DNA of 64,000 bases from [Haemophilus] ducreyi (GCF_900109315.1 NZ_FOJC01000002.1:62001-126000); one strand, 5' to 3'. Positions 18,836 to 28,428 are shown, counted from the stretch's first letter. Numbers and translations are program-made. Notes: generated by a model not told the origin, from the letters alone.

Positions 18836-19076
18836 ATCGACCGCTTGTGGTTTGAGCTATTGACTGTAATACGTTTGCCGTTGATCTTAAAAAACAGACA
18901 GTTGAAGTGTATAGACGTTTAATGATAAATTTTGGCAGTAATGACTAATTAGTGATAGGATAGCATTATTTTTATGAAATATATGCGGGCTAGATGTATG
19001 GTATTGGGCTAGCAAAAATCGTTAAACATTACCATAATGAAGGGCATCAATTGCAGTAGTGTGTAAAAAATATGAT
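18836..19076. other. Intergenic region upstream of hemD
   Basis: With the tcdA tail this completes a 300-base stretch without a gene. It starts with a reversed ACAAGCGGTC uptake signal (18839-18848). A possible hemD promoter is TTGGCA followed about 18 bases later by TAGGAT near 18930-18960. A 21-codon open frame from 18994 has no recognisable homologue and no ribosome site. hemC, the usual upstream partner of hemD, is absent. Confidence 0.4.
18839..18848 (-). repeat. DNA uptake signal sequence, full Apl-type
   Basis: Exact ACAAGCGGTC on the minus strand, between tcdA and hemD. This ten-base form is the core recognised by the competence machinery in the Actinobacillus branch. Confidence 0.8.
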
Positions 19077-19832
19077 ATGAATGTATTAATTACTTATCCG
19101 GCGTCACGGGCACAAAAGTTAGTAGAAATGTGTCAACAACACCGTATTTTTGCTATTTATCAGCCAATATTCAATGTTGAATTAAGCGCGGATTTACTTG
19201 ATTTGCCGTCAGCAATGTCTCGTTTAAATGCGGGAGATAATGTTATTATTTTATCAAAAGAAGCCTTTGATTTTGCTTGGCAGACATTAGCGGATACCGG
19301 CTTTGCTTATCGCGCAGATTTAAATTATTTTGTCGCCGATAAATATCTTGCAGCTTATGTGACAGCCAAGACAACACGGCCTGTGCATTATCCTGATACT
19401 GAACAGTGCAATCAGTTATTGCAATTGGGTAAATTGCCACAGTTAACCGATAAAAAAGTATTAATTCTTTGTGCTGAAGAGCAACGAGGTTTATTTCAAA
19501 ATCAGCTCGCGGAAGCTAAACAAGTTCAGTATTTAGCCTGTTATTATCATAAACATATTGAACAACTGACGGCACAGTTAAGCTTAGCTAAGCGGGCAGG
19601 AATTGATACAATTTTGATTGAAAATGAAGATGTTTTATTGACTTTATATGAACAAATAGCCGCAGAGGACTGTCAGTGGTTAGTGAAAACGCGTTTAGTT
19701 GTTATCAGTCAGAATATTGCAAAGATTGCTGAAAAACTCGGATGGCAGTCTGATCACGTGGTTATTGCAGGACAAACGGATAATCAAACTCTGTTAAATA
19801 TAATGTTAACATTTATCAATAAAGCTAATTAA
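19077..19832 (+). CDS. hemD: Uroporphyrinogen-III synthase HemD
   Basis: HemD closes and rearranges hydroxymethylbilane to uroporphyrinogen III in haem synthesis. The family is poorly conserved; the call rests on the N-terminal strand NVLITYPASRAQKL, the length of 251 residues, motifs such as VLILCAEEQRG, and the following hemX and hemY. I chose the ATG at 19077; a GTG at 19059 would add six residues. Neither has a clear ribosome site. hemC is missing from the usual hemC-hemD-hemX-hemY order, so hydroxymethylbilane must come from a gene elsewhere. Confidence 0.86.
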   Translation: MNVLITYPASRAQKLVEMCQQHRIFAIYQPIFNVELSADLLDLPSAMSRLNAGDNVIILSKEAFDFAWQTLADTGFAYRADLNYFVADKYLAAYVTAKTTRPVHYPDTEQCNQLLQLGKLPQLTDKKVLILCAEEQRGLFQNQLAEAKQVQYLACYYHKHIEQLTAQLSLAKRAGIDTILIENEDVLLTLYEQIAAEDCQWLVKTRLVVISQNIAKIAEKLGWQSDHVVIAGQTDNQTLLNIMLTFINKAN

Positions 19833-19841
19833 GGTGGGTAT

Positions 19842-21236
19842 ATGCCAAAAGATAAACAGCAGATTGAACACGATAAACAAATGGCAGAGGAAGCCATTAT
19901 AACAGATCAACAAGCGGTAGATGCTTCGCAAGAAGTTGAAAAAGATTTAGCTAAATCGACCGATTATTTAGCGAAAGAGGAGATAAGTGTGGATCAAACT
20001 AAACCCAAAATGATGAGTGAGAAAAAATCGACCGGTAAAGGCATTGCTTTTTTAGCCGTATTAATTGCGATCGCAGTCAGTGGAGTAAGCTATTATTTAA
20101 CGAATGAGAAGTTGAATCACCTAACACAATTTGTCACTAAAGCAACACAAGATCGCGAAAATATACCGCTTGAATTACCTAATTTTGAGGTTGAAAAAGC
20201 ACAGCTAGATGAATTATCCAGTATATATAAAAAATCATTGGAACGAATTGAACAACTCGAACAAGAACAAGCGGCTTACACTAACAAAATTGATAGTTTA
20301 CAAGCACAATTAAGTAAATTAAGTGGTATTGCACAATCTGATTCAGTGATTTGGAAATTATCAGACGCTGATTTTTTGCTTAATAATGCGTTACGTAAAA
20401 TGGTGCTTGATAATGATATTGATACCACTAAAAAATTATTACTAGAGGCAGATACCGTATTAGCACAAGTGCCAAATGACAAAGTAGCAGACATACGAGA
20501 AGCGATTAGAAATGACTGGGAGCTACTAGCCAGTATGAATGTAGTGGATCAAAATAGCTTGATGCAACAACTAACGACATTAGCAAATAGTTTAGATGAT
20601 TTACCGATGCTGTCTAGTGGGCCTACAGAAGATGATCCGATTACCAATAGCAAAGTGAGTGATTCGATTAATGATTGGCAACAAAATCTTGAAAAGAGTG
20701 CAAGTTCATTCTTAGACCATTTTATTCGTGTCACGGATCGTAACAAAGCAGATGCCAAAGTATTTATTGCACCGAATCAAGAAATTTATTTACGCGAAAA
20801 TATCCGCTTACGGTTACAAATTGCTATTTTAGCCGTGCCACGTCAGCAAAATGAATTATATAAACAGTCGATTGATGCTGTTAGCACTTGGATTCGTAGC
20901 TATTTTGATACGCATAATGAGAATGTGAAAAACTTCTTAAAAGAATTAGATGATTTAGCTGAACAATCTGTTTATATTGATGCGCCAAACCGCTTAGGAA
21001 GTTTAGTTTTACTTGAACAATTACTGAATAAAACCCCAAAAGCGATCGATAAAATTGAAATAAAAGCTGAAAAAGCGTTGCCTGAGCCGACAGACAGTGA
21101 AGTTAAAAAAGGTGAAGCAAATGCAGAAGCTATCGCTGAGAATGAATCAACCGAAGCAAATCATTCAGCAGTTGAAATGGACGTAGAATCAGAGGCTTAT
21201 CCATCATCTGAATCAGCCGAGCAAACGGCTCAATAG
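19842..21236 (+). CDS. hemX: HemX, uroporphyrin-III C-methyltransferase-like membrane protein
   Basis: HemX is annotated from its operon position, and a methyltransferase activity is not established. The 464-residue protein has an acidic N-terminal cytoplasmic part, one membrane helix at about residues 66-86 (IAFLAVLIAIAVSGVSYYL), a coiled coil (residues 120-165), then a helical periplasmic domain with WKLSDADFLLNNALRKM, the family core. The C-terminal tail is low-complexity Glu/Ala/Ser. Good AGGTGG ribosome site; hemY starts nine bases after its stop. Confidence 0.9.
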   Translation: MPKDKQQIEHDKQMAEEAIITDQQAVDASQEVEKDLAKSTDYLAKEEISVDQTKPKMMSEKKSTGKGIAFLAVLIAIAVSGVSYYLTNEKLNHLTQFVTKATQDRENIPLELPNFEVEKAQLDELSSIYKKSLERIEQLEQEQAAYTNKIDSLQAQLSKLSGIAQSDSVIWKLSDADFLLNNALRKMVLDNDIDTTKKLLLEADTVLAQVPNDKVADIREAIRNDWELLASMNVVDQNSLMQQLTTLANSLDDLPMLSSGPTEDDPITNSKVSDSINDWQQNLEKSASSFLDHFIRVTDRNKADAKVFIAPNQEIYLRENIRLRLQIAILAVPRQQNELYKQSIDAVSTWIRSYFDTHNENVKNFLKELDDLAEQSVYIDAPNRLGSLVLLEQLLNKTPKAIDKIEIKAEKALPEPTDSEVKKGEANAEAIAENESTEANHSAVEMDVESEAYPSSESAEQTAQ

Positions 21237-21245
21237 GAGAAAGTT

Positions 21246-22487
21246 ATGTTTAGAGTGCTGTTTTTAATGCTGTTATTGCTTGCAGGTTTAGTCGCAGGCC
21301 CATATCTTGCTGGAAGTCAAGGTTATGTTCGAATTGAAACTGATTCGAAAGTAATTGAAATGAGTTTAGTAATGTTGGTCGTATTCTTTATTATGGCTAT
21401 GTCAATGGTTTATATTATTGAATGGACCATCATTCGTTTTTTTCGTTTAAGTAAAGGCTCATATAGTTGGTTCTTTCATCGTAAACAAAAACAAGCCCAA
21501 CAAGAAACCTTGGAAGGCTTAATGAAATTCCGTGAGGGGGATTATTCTAAAGCAGAAAAATTGTTTAGCAAAAATGCTAAACACGCGGGCTCACCAATTT
21601 TAAATTTAATTAAAGCGGCAGAAGCAGCACAGCAACGTGGTGATGAATTTAATGCAAATAAATATTTGATTGAAGCTAGTCAATTATCACCCAATAGTGT
21701 GGTGGTTGAATTAACTCGAGCAAAAATTTTAGTACAACAAAATAAATTACCCGCCGCGCGCAGTGCAATTGATAGCTTAATTGAATTAGCACCACGCAAT
21801 ACAGAAGTGTTACGTTTAGCAATTGATATTTATAAACAGTCAAAAGCCTTCAATGCGTTAGATGCTGTATTAGAAAATGTTGGACAGAATAGCTTCTTAT
21901 CAACCGAAGAATATATTGCATTAGAGCATTTCGTGAATGATGGGCTATTAGATGAGAAAATGAATGAAGAAGGTCAAGATGGCTTACTTACTTGGTGGGA
22001 AAATCAACCAAGCCGTATCCGTAAATATATTTATGTGCGTACCGGCCTTATTCAGCGTTTAATTGATACTGAAGATCATGAATCGGCGGAACAAATTGCA
22101 TTAGAAACCTTTAAAAAATATGAAGATAAACAACTATTGTCATTGTTAAAACAATTGACCCGTATTCAAGTTGCAGAAGATAGCAAATTAGTTAAAACAT
22201 TAATTAAGCGGGCAGATAAAGCAGAAGAATGCTATCGTGATGATTATGCAAGAGCATTAGGCTATATCTACGCAAGACTTAGTTTGTTTGATGAGGCAAG
22301 AAGCTATTTCGTTATGTTACTTGAGCATCAAGAATGTACGGCGAATGATCGGATTATGGCATTACATGTTGCTGAACAAACCAATGATACGGCATTAATT
22401 GCTAAAATCCGTACGCTTAATTTGAAAGAAGTGAGTATAGAACAATATAATAAGCCACTAGTCAATGTAACAGATAAAACGACATAA
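21246..22487 (+). CDS. hemY: HemY, inner membrane protoporphyrin-operon TPR protein
   Basis: HemY of this family is a tetratricopeptide membrane protein in the hem operon, unrelated to protoporphyrinogen oxidase HemY of Gram-positives. The 413-residue protein has two N-terminal membrane helices (about 2-22 and 41-63) and a long helical repeat region with AERLFSKNAKHAG-like TPR units from residue 95. It follows hemX closely and is closed by a strong terminator. Confidence 0.9.
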   Translation: MFRVLFLMLLLLAGLVAGPYLAGSQGYVRIETDSKVIEMSLVMLVVFFIMAMSMVYIIEWTIIRFFRLSKGSYSWFFHRKQKQAQQETLEGLMKFREGDYSKAEKLFSKNAKHAGSPILNLIKAAEAAQQRGDEFNANKYLIEASQLSPNSVVVELTRAKILVQQNKLPAARSAIDSLIELAPRNTEVLRLAIDIYKQSKAFNALDAVLENVGQNSFLSTEEYIALEHFVNDGLLDEKMNEEGQDGLLTWWENQPSRIRKYIYVRTGLIQRLIDTEDHESAEQIALETFKKYEDKQLLSLLKQLTRIQVAEDSKLVKTLIKRADKAEECYRDDYARALGYIYARLSLFDEARSYFVMLLEHQECTANDRIMALHVAEQTNDTALIAKIRTLNLKEVSIEQYNKPLVNVTDKTT

Positions 22488-22507
22488 CTTTTCGCGGAAA
22501 GCGTGTT

Positions 22508-22539
22508 AAAAGCCACTTATCACCATAAGTGGCTTTTTT
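22508..22539 (+). terminator. Rho-independent terminator of the hemDXY operon
   Basis: A 12-bp stem (AAAAGCCACTTA / TAAGTGGCTTTT) with a six-base loop and six T, 20 bases after the hemY stop. Confidence 0.9.
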
Positions 22540-22560
22540 ACTTCTCAATAAGGCGGATAC

Positions 22561-22589
22561 AAAAAAACCGAGCAATTTGCCCGGTTTTT
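22561..22589 (-). terminator. Rho-independent terminator of rpsO
   Basis: On the minus strand AAAAACCGGGC and GCTCGGTTTTT form a GC-rich stem over a five-base loop, followed by more T, 13 bases after the rpsO stop. Confidence 0.85.
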
Positions 22590-22601
22590 CGTATTCTGAA
22601 A

Positions 22602-22871
22602 TTAGCGACGTAAGCCTAAACGTGCGATAGTTTCTGAATATTTAGCAAGATCAGTACGTTTTAAGTAGTCTAATAATTTACGACGACGTGAAACCATACG
22701 TAATAAACCACGGCGACCATGGTGATCTTTTTTGTGTGTCGCAAAATGCGTTTGTAAGTGATTGATTTGTGCGGTTAATAATGCAATTTGTACTTCTGAT
22801 GAACCAGTATCTTTTGCATCACGGCCAAATTCAGCCACGATCTTTGCTTTTGCTTCTACGCTTAGAGACAT
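22602..22871 (-). CDS. rpsO: 30S ribosomal protein S15
   Basis: S15 binds 16S rRNA helices 20-22 early in small-subunit assembly. The 89-residue protein is full length, with the signature [26 protein letters not shown]. In E. coli it represses its own mRNA through a pseudoknot near the start; I cannot show that here. pnp, its usual downstream partner, is not adjacent: the convergent hemY lies there instead. Confidence 0.97.
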   Translation of the reverse strand: MSLSVEAKAKIVAEFGRDAKDTGSSEVQIALLTAQINHLQTHFATHKKDHHGRRGLLRMVSRRRKLLDYLKRTDLAKYSETIARLGLRR

Positions 22872-23007
22872 ATTTATATCCTTTTTTTCAGGGTTGATAA
22901 TACATCAATAGCCGATCTCTAACTCAGCTATGACAAGGAGGTCAAATTCTAAAGATAAAGCGGTAAAATTTCAATAAAATTTTGTAAAAATGCGATAAAT
23001 TTCAGAT

Positions 23008-23035
23008 TTGAGAATTAGTGAGTTTACAGTATAAT
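23008..23035 (+). promoter_or_regulatory. Sigma-70 promoter of ppiD
   Basis: TTGAGA (five of six consensus), a 16-base spacer and a perfect TATAAT. Transcription would start near 23042, giving a leader of about 38 bases. Confidence 0.75.
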
Positions 23036-23079
23036 CAACTTAATTTTTTGTAATAAATAGATACATTAGGGATTAATTA

Positions 23080-24945
23080 ATGATTGAAAAAATGCATGAG
23101 CGAACTAATAGTGTTGCTTTTAAAGTTATTTTTGCGTTAGTTTCTTTATCATTTGTGCTGACAGGGATTGGAACGGGATTGGTCGGTGCAGATACGTCGG
23201 CGGTCAAAGTAAATGGTACAACCATTGATCAACACGCGTTTAATACGGCAAAAGCACGTCAGCAGAATGTGTTAAATGCTCAATTAGGTGAACGTTTTTG
23301 GGATTTATTAGATACGCCAGAATATGCTAAGCAATTTAATCAATCGGTATTAGACGGTTTAGTCAATGATGAATTAATGCGTCAATATGCAAAAGATCTA
23401 AAATTAGGTATTAGTGCTAATCAGATCAAATCCCAAATTGTCAATAGCCAAATATTCCAACAAGATGGCAAATTTAATAATGAACTTTATCAACATGCGT
23501 TACGTAACAATGGCCTAACTGCTGATGGCTATGCGGCAATAGTGAATGAGGGAATGTTATTATCACAAATTCAAAAAGGTATTGTGGAGAGTGATTTTAG
23601 TGTGCCAGTAACAGAAGCGTTACTTGCTAAATTATTATTACAACAACGCCAAGTTCGCTTAGCCACTTATCCAATTGCAAAAGAAATAGCAAATCAAACC
23701 GCTTCGGTTGAGGAATTGCAAAAATACTACGACGCTAAGAAAACAGATTTAGTTGAGCCAGAACAATTAGTCGTTGAATATGTGACTTTTATGCTGAAAG
23801 ATATCGAAAAAAACATTCAGGTAACAGATGAACAAGTTGCAACTTATTATGAAAAAAATAAAGCAGATTTTGTTACTAAAGGCGAAACCCATTTAGCGCA
23901 TATTCAACTAGCAAATGAAGAAAAGGCTAAGCAAGTTGCAGAAGCGCTTAAACAAGGAACAGATTTTGCTATGTTAGCCACTGATACATCAACTGATTCT
24001 TTATCTGCGCAACAAGGTGGAGATTTAGGTTGGACAAAAGCGGGCATTTTCCCCGAAACTTTTGAACAAACGGCTAATGCTTTAGCGGTTAATGAGGTGA
24101 GTGAACCTGTTAAAGTAGATAATAATTATCACATTATTAAAGTTTTAGATCGTAAAGAAGATGTGGTTTTACCGTTTGAAATGGTTAAAGATAAGATTGT
24201 GAAAATTATTCGTGATGAATTATTGTTGACTGAATATTCTAATATTAGTCATGAAATGGCAAATAAAGCCTTTGATAATAGTAGTTCATTAGCAGAGGTG
24301 GCACAAATAGCAGGTGTTAATGTACAAACATCAACACAATTTAACCGTGAACATATTCCGGCGGATTTAAATAATGAAAAAGTGATTAAAGCGTTATTTA
24401 ATGGTGAGTTGCGTCAATCAGGTCAGAATTCTGATGCGCTTGATGTAGGTAATGAAGGCGAGCCTAAAACGATGTTTGTACGCGTCAGAGATTTTTATCC
24501 AGAACGTGTAAGAACATTTGATGAAGCTAAAGCCGATATAGAACAAATAGTTAAACATCAAAAAGCAGAACAGCTATTATTAGCTAAAGCAGAAGAAAAT
24601 GTAAAAGCTTTAAATGAAGGGAACGCAGTTAATGTTGATTTTAACGAAGCAGAAACCTTAGTGTATGCTAAAGCTAGAGCGGATAATCCAATCTTATTTA
24701 AAACAGTCTTTGCGATGCAAAAACCGACAGATAAACCGACTTATCAAGTGACACATAATCAGCAAGGAGATGTTGTGATTGTGAGCTTAGAGAAAGTGAT
24801 CGATGGTAAACAAGAAGAATTTGCTCCACTGGCGCGTCAATTAAAACAACTAGATCAGACATTATTACGCAATGACTTACTAAAAGATCTACGATCTAGA
24901 GCATCAGTTGATGTGAATCAAAACTTTATTGAGCAACTTAAATAA
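23080..24945 (+). CDS. ppiD: Periplasmic folding chaperone PpiD
   Basis: PpiD is a membrane-anchored periplasmic chaperone near the Sec translocon exit. The 621-residue protein has the N-terminal anchor (about 13-35, after MIEKMHERTNSVAFK), a SurA-like helical N-domain, one parvulin domain (about 262-360) with QGGDLGWTKAGIFPETF, and a long C-terminal part. The parvulin domain of E. coli PpiD is inactive, so isomerase activity should not be assumed. Single gene with its own promoter and terminator. Confidence 0.93.
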   Translation: MIEKMHERTNSVAFKVIFALVSLSFVLTGIGTGLVGADTSAVKVNGTTIDQHAFNTAKARQQNVLNAQLGERFWDLLDTPEYAKQFNQSVLDGLVNDELMRQYAKDLKLGISANQIKSQIVNSQIFQQDGKFNNELYQHALRNNGLTADGYAAIVNEGMLLSQIQKGIVESDFSVPVTEALLAKLLLQQRQVRLATYPIAKEIANQTASVEELQKYYDAKKTDLVEPEQLVVEYVTFMLKDIEKNIQVTDEQVATYYEKNKADFVTKGETHLAHIQLANEEKAKQVAEALKQGTDFAMLATDTSTDSLSAQQGGDLGWTKAGIFPETFEQTANALAVNEVSEPVKVDNNYHIIKVLDRKEDVVLPFEMVKDKIVKIIRDELLLTEYSNISHEMANKAFDNSSSLAEVAQIAGVNVQTSTQFNREHIPADLNNEKVIKALFNGELRQSGQNSDALDVGNEGEPKTMFVRVRDFYPERVRTFDEAKADIEQIVKHQKAEQLLLAKAEENVKALNEGNAVNVDFNEAETLVYAKARADNPILFKTVFAMQKPTDKPTYQVTHNQQGDVVIVSLEKVIDGKQEEFAPLARQLKQLDQTLLRNDLLKDLRSRASVDVNQNFIEQLK

Positions 24946-24969
24946 ATTGTATTAAATAGTGATTAAAAT

Positions 24970-25004
24970 AACGCCTAAACTTTTTTGTTGGGCGTTTTTG
25001 TTTT
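24970..25004 (+). terminator. Rho-independent terminator of ppiD
   Basis: AACGCC pairs with GGCGTT over an inner AAAC/GTT extension, followed by five T, about 25 bases after the ppiD stop. Confidence 0.75.
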
Positions 25005-25064
25005 GTCAGCATAACGGTTACTCGCTATAATGTAACAATCGTTTTAGATAAAAAGTAGGTTTAT

Positions 25065-25712
25065 GTGGACATTCTTGTTAATTTTGCCATTTATCTTCAA
25101 TTCTTTATTGGATTGTTTGCGATCGTCAATCCATTTGGATCCTTACCCATTTTTTTCACGATGACGGCTAATCAGTATGAAACTGAGCGTAATCATACTA
25201 GTTTAATAGCCGCCTCTTCAATCGGCATTATTTTATTAGTCAGTTTGTTTTTTGGTAAATTAATTTTAGATACATTTAGCATTTCATTAGACTCTTTTCG
25301 TGTAGCGGGTGGCTTTTTGATCGCAAGCATTGCGATGACGATGATTAGTGGCAAACTGGGTGAGCATAAACAAAATAAAGAAGAAAAAAATGCTGATGTC
25401 AGTGAATATGAGAATATTGCAGTTGTGCCATTAGCGATGCCGATTATGGCGGGGCCGGGGGCAATTGGTTCAACTATCGTGTGGGGAACTCGTTATAATA
25501 ATGTAGTAGATTATGTTGGCTTTAGCCTTGCGATTCTGCTTTTTGCATTAGTGTGTTATTTGCTTTTTCGTTTTTCAGCGCCATTGGTGAAAAAACTCGG
25601 TAAAACAGGCTCTAATGTAGTGACGCGTATTATGGGGTTAATTCTAATGGCATTAGGTATTGAAATTATTGTAACGGGATTAGGAAATCTATTTCCTGGC
25701 TTAGTTAAATAG
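25065..25712 (+). CDS. ychE: MarC family integral membrane protein, YchE type
   Basis: A six-helix inner membrane protein of uncertain function; members have been linked to amino acid export but this is not proven. It matches E. coli YchE better than MarC: FFIGLFAIVNPFGSLPIFF, SLDSFRVAGGFLIASIAMTMISGKLGEHKQNKEEK and VVPLAMPIMAGPGAIGSTIVWGTRY. The start is the GTG at 25065; an ATG two bases earlier is in another frame and does not encode the protein. As in E. coli, where ychE neighbours oppA, an OppA-type gene follows, here within ten bases. Confidence 0.9.
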   Translation: MDILVNFAIYLQFFIGLFAIVNPFGSLPIFFTMTANQYETERNHTSLIAASSIGIILLVSLFFGKLILDTFSISLDSFRVAGGFLIASIAMTMISGKLGEHKQNKEEKNADVSEYENIAVVPLAMPIMAGPGAIGSTIVWGTRYNNVVDYVGFSLAILLFALVCYLLFRFSAPLVKKLGKTGSNVVTRIMGLILMALGIEIIVTGLGNLFPGLVK

Positions 25713-25721
25713 GAAGTGTGT

Positions 25722-27245
25722 ATGCAATCTTTTAGAGATGTTTTTGGGCATTTTTGTGTGATTCTATTAAGTGCGATGCTACTCATCTTATCGGGTTGTG
25801 ATCAACATAAAGATCGAAGATCATCATCGCTAAATTCAAATATGACCTTAAAGCGGGCATTTTATTTATATGAAATGGTATTTGATCCACATTTTATTAC
25901 TACACATGAACAATCGGCGCCAATTCGGGATCTCTTAGTGGGGTTAATGGGATTTAATCAGAAAGGCGAGATTGTTGCCGGAGTGGCACAGGAATGGCGG
26001 ACTGAGAATAATCAACAATGGCAATTTGTTTTAGATAAAAAGGCGAAATGGTCTAATGGTCAAGCGGTTACCGCTGAAGATTTTGTAGCGAGTTGGCAAC
26101 GTTTGATCAATCCTCGTAATGCTTTTCCGTTAGCTAATTACCTCGTTTATATGGGAGTGGAAAATGCGAAAGATATTTTACGTGGCGATAAAGCGGTCGA
26201 AGATTTAGGTGTAATCGCACTAGATGATCATACTTTACTGATTCGCTTGGAAAAAGCAAATTCGCAGCTGGTTAAAATGTTGGCTCACATTGCTTTATTA
26301 CCGACTTACCATGGGCAAGTTCCGACGGCTGAACACTTTATTAGCAATGGCGCTTATCGGTTAGATCATTTTACTGATATTAAAATTAGCTTAAAAGCGG
26401 TTGAAAAAACGTTGCCTTTTACCGAAGTAGAATACCATAAAATTAATGAGCTACAGGCGATTAGACAATTTGATATCATTGAAAATCCGTTAGTCAGTCA
26501 AGAACATAATATTTGGCAATTTCCACGTTTGTGTACCTATTTCTATGAATTTAATTTTGCTGATTTGCAATTGAAGAAAAAAGAAATACGGCAAGTTATT
26601 AAATCAATGGTGTTATCTGCTCGAGTGCCACAAAAATATGGCATTGCGAGTTTTTCTGTCTTACCTAAAAGTATGCGAACCACAAGAGCCACACCGTGGC
26701 AGCCAATTTTAATTGAGCAATTATTGCAACAGGCAGATATTAGTGAACATAATCCATTGAAGATAAATTTACTTTATGATGAACAAAGCAAACATAGTGT
26801 TATTGCAGATCAAGTTATTCGTGCATTAAGTCAGTCAGATCTGATTCAAGTGTCACCAGTAGGCGTTACGTGGGACGATCTATTACATCGCCGTAATCTC
26901 AAAGATTTCCAAATGAGTCGTGCTGGTTGGTGTGCGGATTATCCTGAGGCCTTGCAATTTATTGAGCATTTTCATTCACAAAGCCCAGATAATAAAACAA
27001 ACTACCATAATGTAGTGGTTGATCAAAGTTTAGAAAAATTGCAACTTGATAATTTATCTGAGCAACAACGTCAGCAACTGATTGAGAAGGTTGTTGAACA
27101 AATAGACAATGATATTGCCATTTTACCTATGTTCCAATATTATCGTAGAGTGGCAATTGACCCGACAGTCTTAGGCATTGATTTAAATAATAATAGCGAA
27201 GTTATTTATAGCAAACACTTATATCGAATAAAACCAAAGGATTAA
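25722..27245 (+). CDS. Oligopeptide ABC transporter substrate-binding lipoprotein (OppA family)
   Basis: A periplasmic solute-binding protein of family 5 that would capture peptides or other solutes. It begins with a lipoprotein signal ending in LSGC, the lipidated cysteine at residue 26. The mature part has the family pattern GLMGFNQKGEIVAGVAQEW and the domain around VTAEDFVASWQRLINPR. Length 507 residues. I chose the ATG at 25722, seven bases after AGGA; a GTG at 25716 is too close to that site. No permease or ATPase genes are nearby, so it must borrow a transporter encoded elsewhere. mrp follows three bases after its stop. Confidence 0.88.
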   Translation: MQSFRDVFGHFCVILLSAMLLILSGCDQHKDRRSSSLNSNMTLKRAFYLYEMVFDPHFITTHEQSAPIRDLLVGLMGFNQKGEIVAGVAQEWRTENNQQWQFVLDKKAKWSNGQAVTAEDFVASWQRLINPRNAFPLANYLVYMGVENAKDILRGDKAVEDLGVIALDDHTLLIRLEKANSQLVKMLAHIALLPTYHGQVPTAEHFISNGAYRLDHFTDIKISLKAVEKTLPFTEVEYHKINELQAIRQFDIIENPLVSQEHNIWQFPRLCTYFYEFNFADLQLKKKEIRQVIKSMVLSARVPQKYGIASFSVLPKSMRTTRATPWQPILIEQLLQQADISEHNPLKINLLYDEQSKHSVIADQVIRALSQSDLIQVSPVGVTWDDLLHRRNLKDFQMSRAGWCADYPEALQFIEHFHSQSPDNKTNYHNVVVDQSLEKLQLDNLSEQQRQQLIEKVVEQIDNDIAILPMFQYYRRVAIDPTVLGIDLNNNSEVIYSKHLYRIKPKD

Positions 27246-27248
27246 TTG

Positions 27249-28346
27249 ATGAATCAACTAAACGGACAGCAATTAAATGACATCACATTGGTGTTGCAAA
27301 ATTTTACCCATTCAACACTAAAAAAAGATTTAATTAGCTTAAATGCCTTTAAGAAAGCGGAACTAGCTGGCGGGATTTTAAGGATTGAATTAAGTATGCC
27401 TTTTGTTTGGCAAATAGGTTTTGAAGCATTGCAAGCGGAAGTAGAACAACAACTTAAACAAATTACAGGTGCAAGCGGTGTTAAATGGGTATTAAATTAC
27501 CAAATTGCTACACTTAAACGGGCAAATAATCATCCTGCGGTTAATGGTGTTAAAAATATTATTGCGGTAACTTCAGGCAAAGGCGGCGTTGGTAAATCAA
27601 CTACTTCGATCAATCTTACATTAGCTTTGCAAGCACAAGGCGCTAAGGTCGGCATTCTTGATGCGGATATTTACGGGCCTTCAATTCCACATATGTTGGG
27701 CGCGCAAGATCAGCGACCTACTTCACCAGATAATCGGCATATTACGCCAATTGAGGCGTATGGTATTCAATCTAATTCCATAGGTTATCTAATGGCGGAA
27801 GATAATGCAACGATTTGGCGAGGCCCAATGGCGAGTAGCGCATTAAGTCAACTATTAAATGAAACCTGGTGGACGGATTTAGATTATTTGGTTATTGATA
27901 TGCCACCTGGCACCGGGGATATTCAATTGACCTTGTCGCAACAAATTCCAGTGACGGGTGCAGTAGTTGTTACTACACCACAAGATATTGCATTGCTAGA
28001 TGCCATAAAAGGTATTGCGATGTTCCAAAAAGTCGCTGTGCCTGTGCTTGGCGTAATAGAAAATATGAGCGTGCATATTTGCCAAAATTGTGGCCATCAA
28101 GAAGCTATTTTTGGTACCGGCGGGGCAAGTAAAGTCGCTGAAAAATATAATACACAACTGTTGGGGCAGTTACCATTACATATTCGTTTACGGCAAGATT
28201 TAGATGCAGGAACTCCAACCGTGGTTGCGGATCCAACACACGAAATTAGTCAAGCCTATTTAGCATTGGCGGCCAAAGTAGCGGCAGAACTTTATTGGCA
28301 GGGGGCGGTCATTCCGTCTGAAATTATGATTCGGGAAGTGAAATAA
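27249..28346 (+). CDS. mrp: Iron-sulfur cluster carrier ATPase Mrp (ApbC)
   Basis: Mrp/ApbC binds and hands over iron-sulfur clusters. The 365-residue protein has an N-terminal MIP18-like domain (to about residue 90), the deviant Walker A GKGGVGKSTTSINL near residue 111, DADIYGPSIPHMLG, and the metal-binding CxxC in HICQNCGHQEAIFG. The ATG at 27249 is preceded by an in-frame TTG that I judge not used. It is probably co-transcribed with the upstream lipoprotein gene. Confidence 0.94.
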   Translation: MNQLNGQQLNDITLVLQNFTHSTLKKDLISLNAFKKAELAGGILRIELSMPFVWQIGFEALQAEVEQQLKQITGASGVKWVLNYQIATLKRANNHPAVNGVKNIIAVTSGKGGVGKSTTSINLTLALQAQGAKVGILDADIYGPSIPHMLGAQDQRPTSPDNRHITPIEAYGIQSNSIGYLMAEDNATIWRGPMASSALSQLLNETWWTDLDYLVIDMPPGTGDIQLTLSQQIPVTGAVVVTTPQDIALLDAIKGIAMFQKVAVPVLGVIENMSVHICQNCGHQEAIFGTGGASKVAEKYNTQLLGQLPLHIRLRQDLDAGTPTVVADPTHEISQAYLALAAKVAAELYWQGAVIPSEIMIREVK

Positions 28347-28373
28347 TTTGAATGGTTTTTATGCATTATTGCG

Positions 28374-28410
28374 ATAAGCGGTCGTTTTCAGTAAAAAAAC
28401 GACCGCTTAT
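28374..28410. terminator. Bidirectional terminator made of paired AAGCGGTC motifs
   Basis: Perfect 15-bp arms (ATAAGCGGTCGTTTT and its reverse complement) flank a seven-base loop between convergent mrp and nrdB. Confidence 0.9.
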
Positions 28411-28428
28411 TTTAAGTGGCTTGAATGA

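Noticed and set aside
18994..19059. 21-codon frame before hemD that reads vaguely like a histidine kinase G box (GIGLAKIVK)
   Set aside because: Too short, no ribosome site, and the surrounding frames show no kinase remnant; the likeness is probably chance.
25063..25065. ATG at 25063 as the start of the YchE gene
   Set aside because: It is in the wrong frame; the conserved protein starts at the overlapping GTG at 25065.
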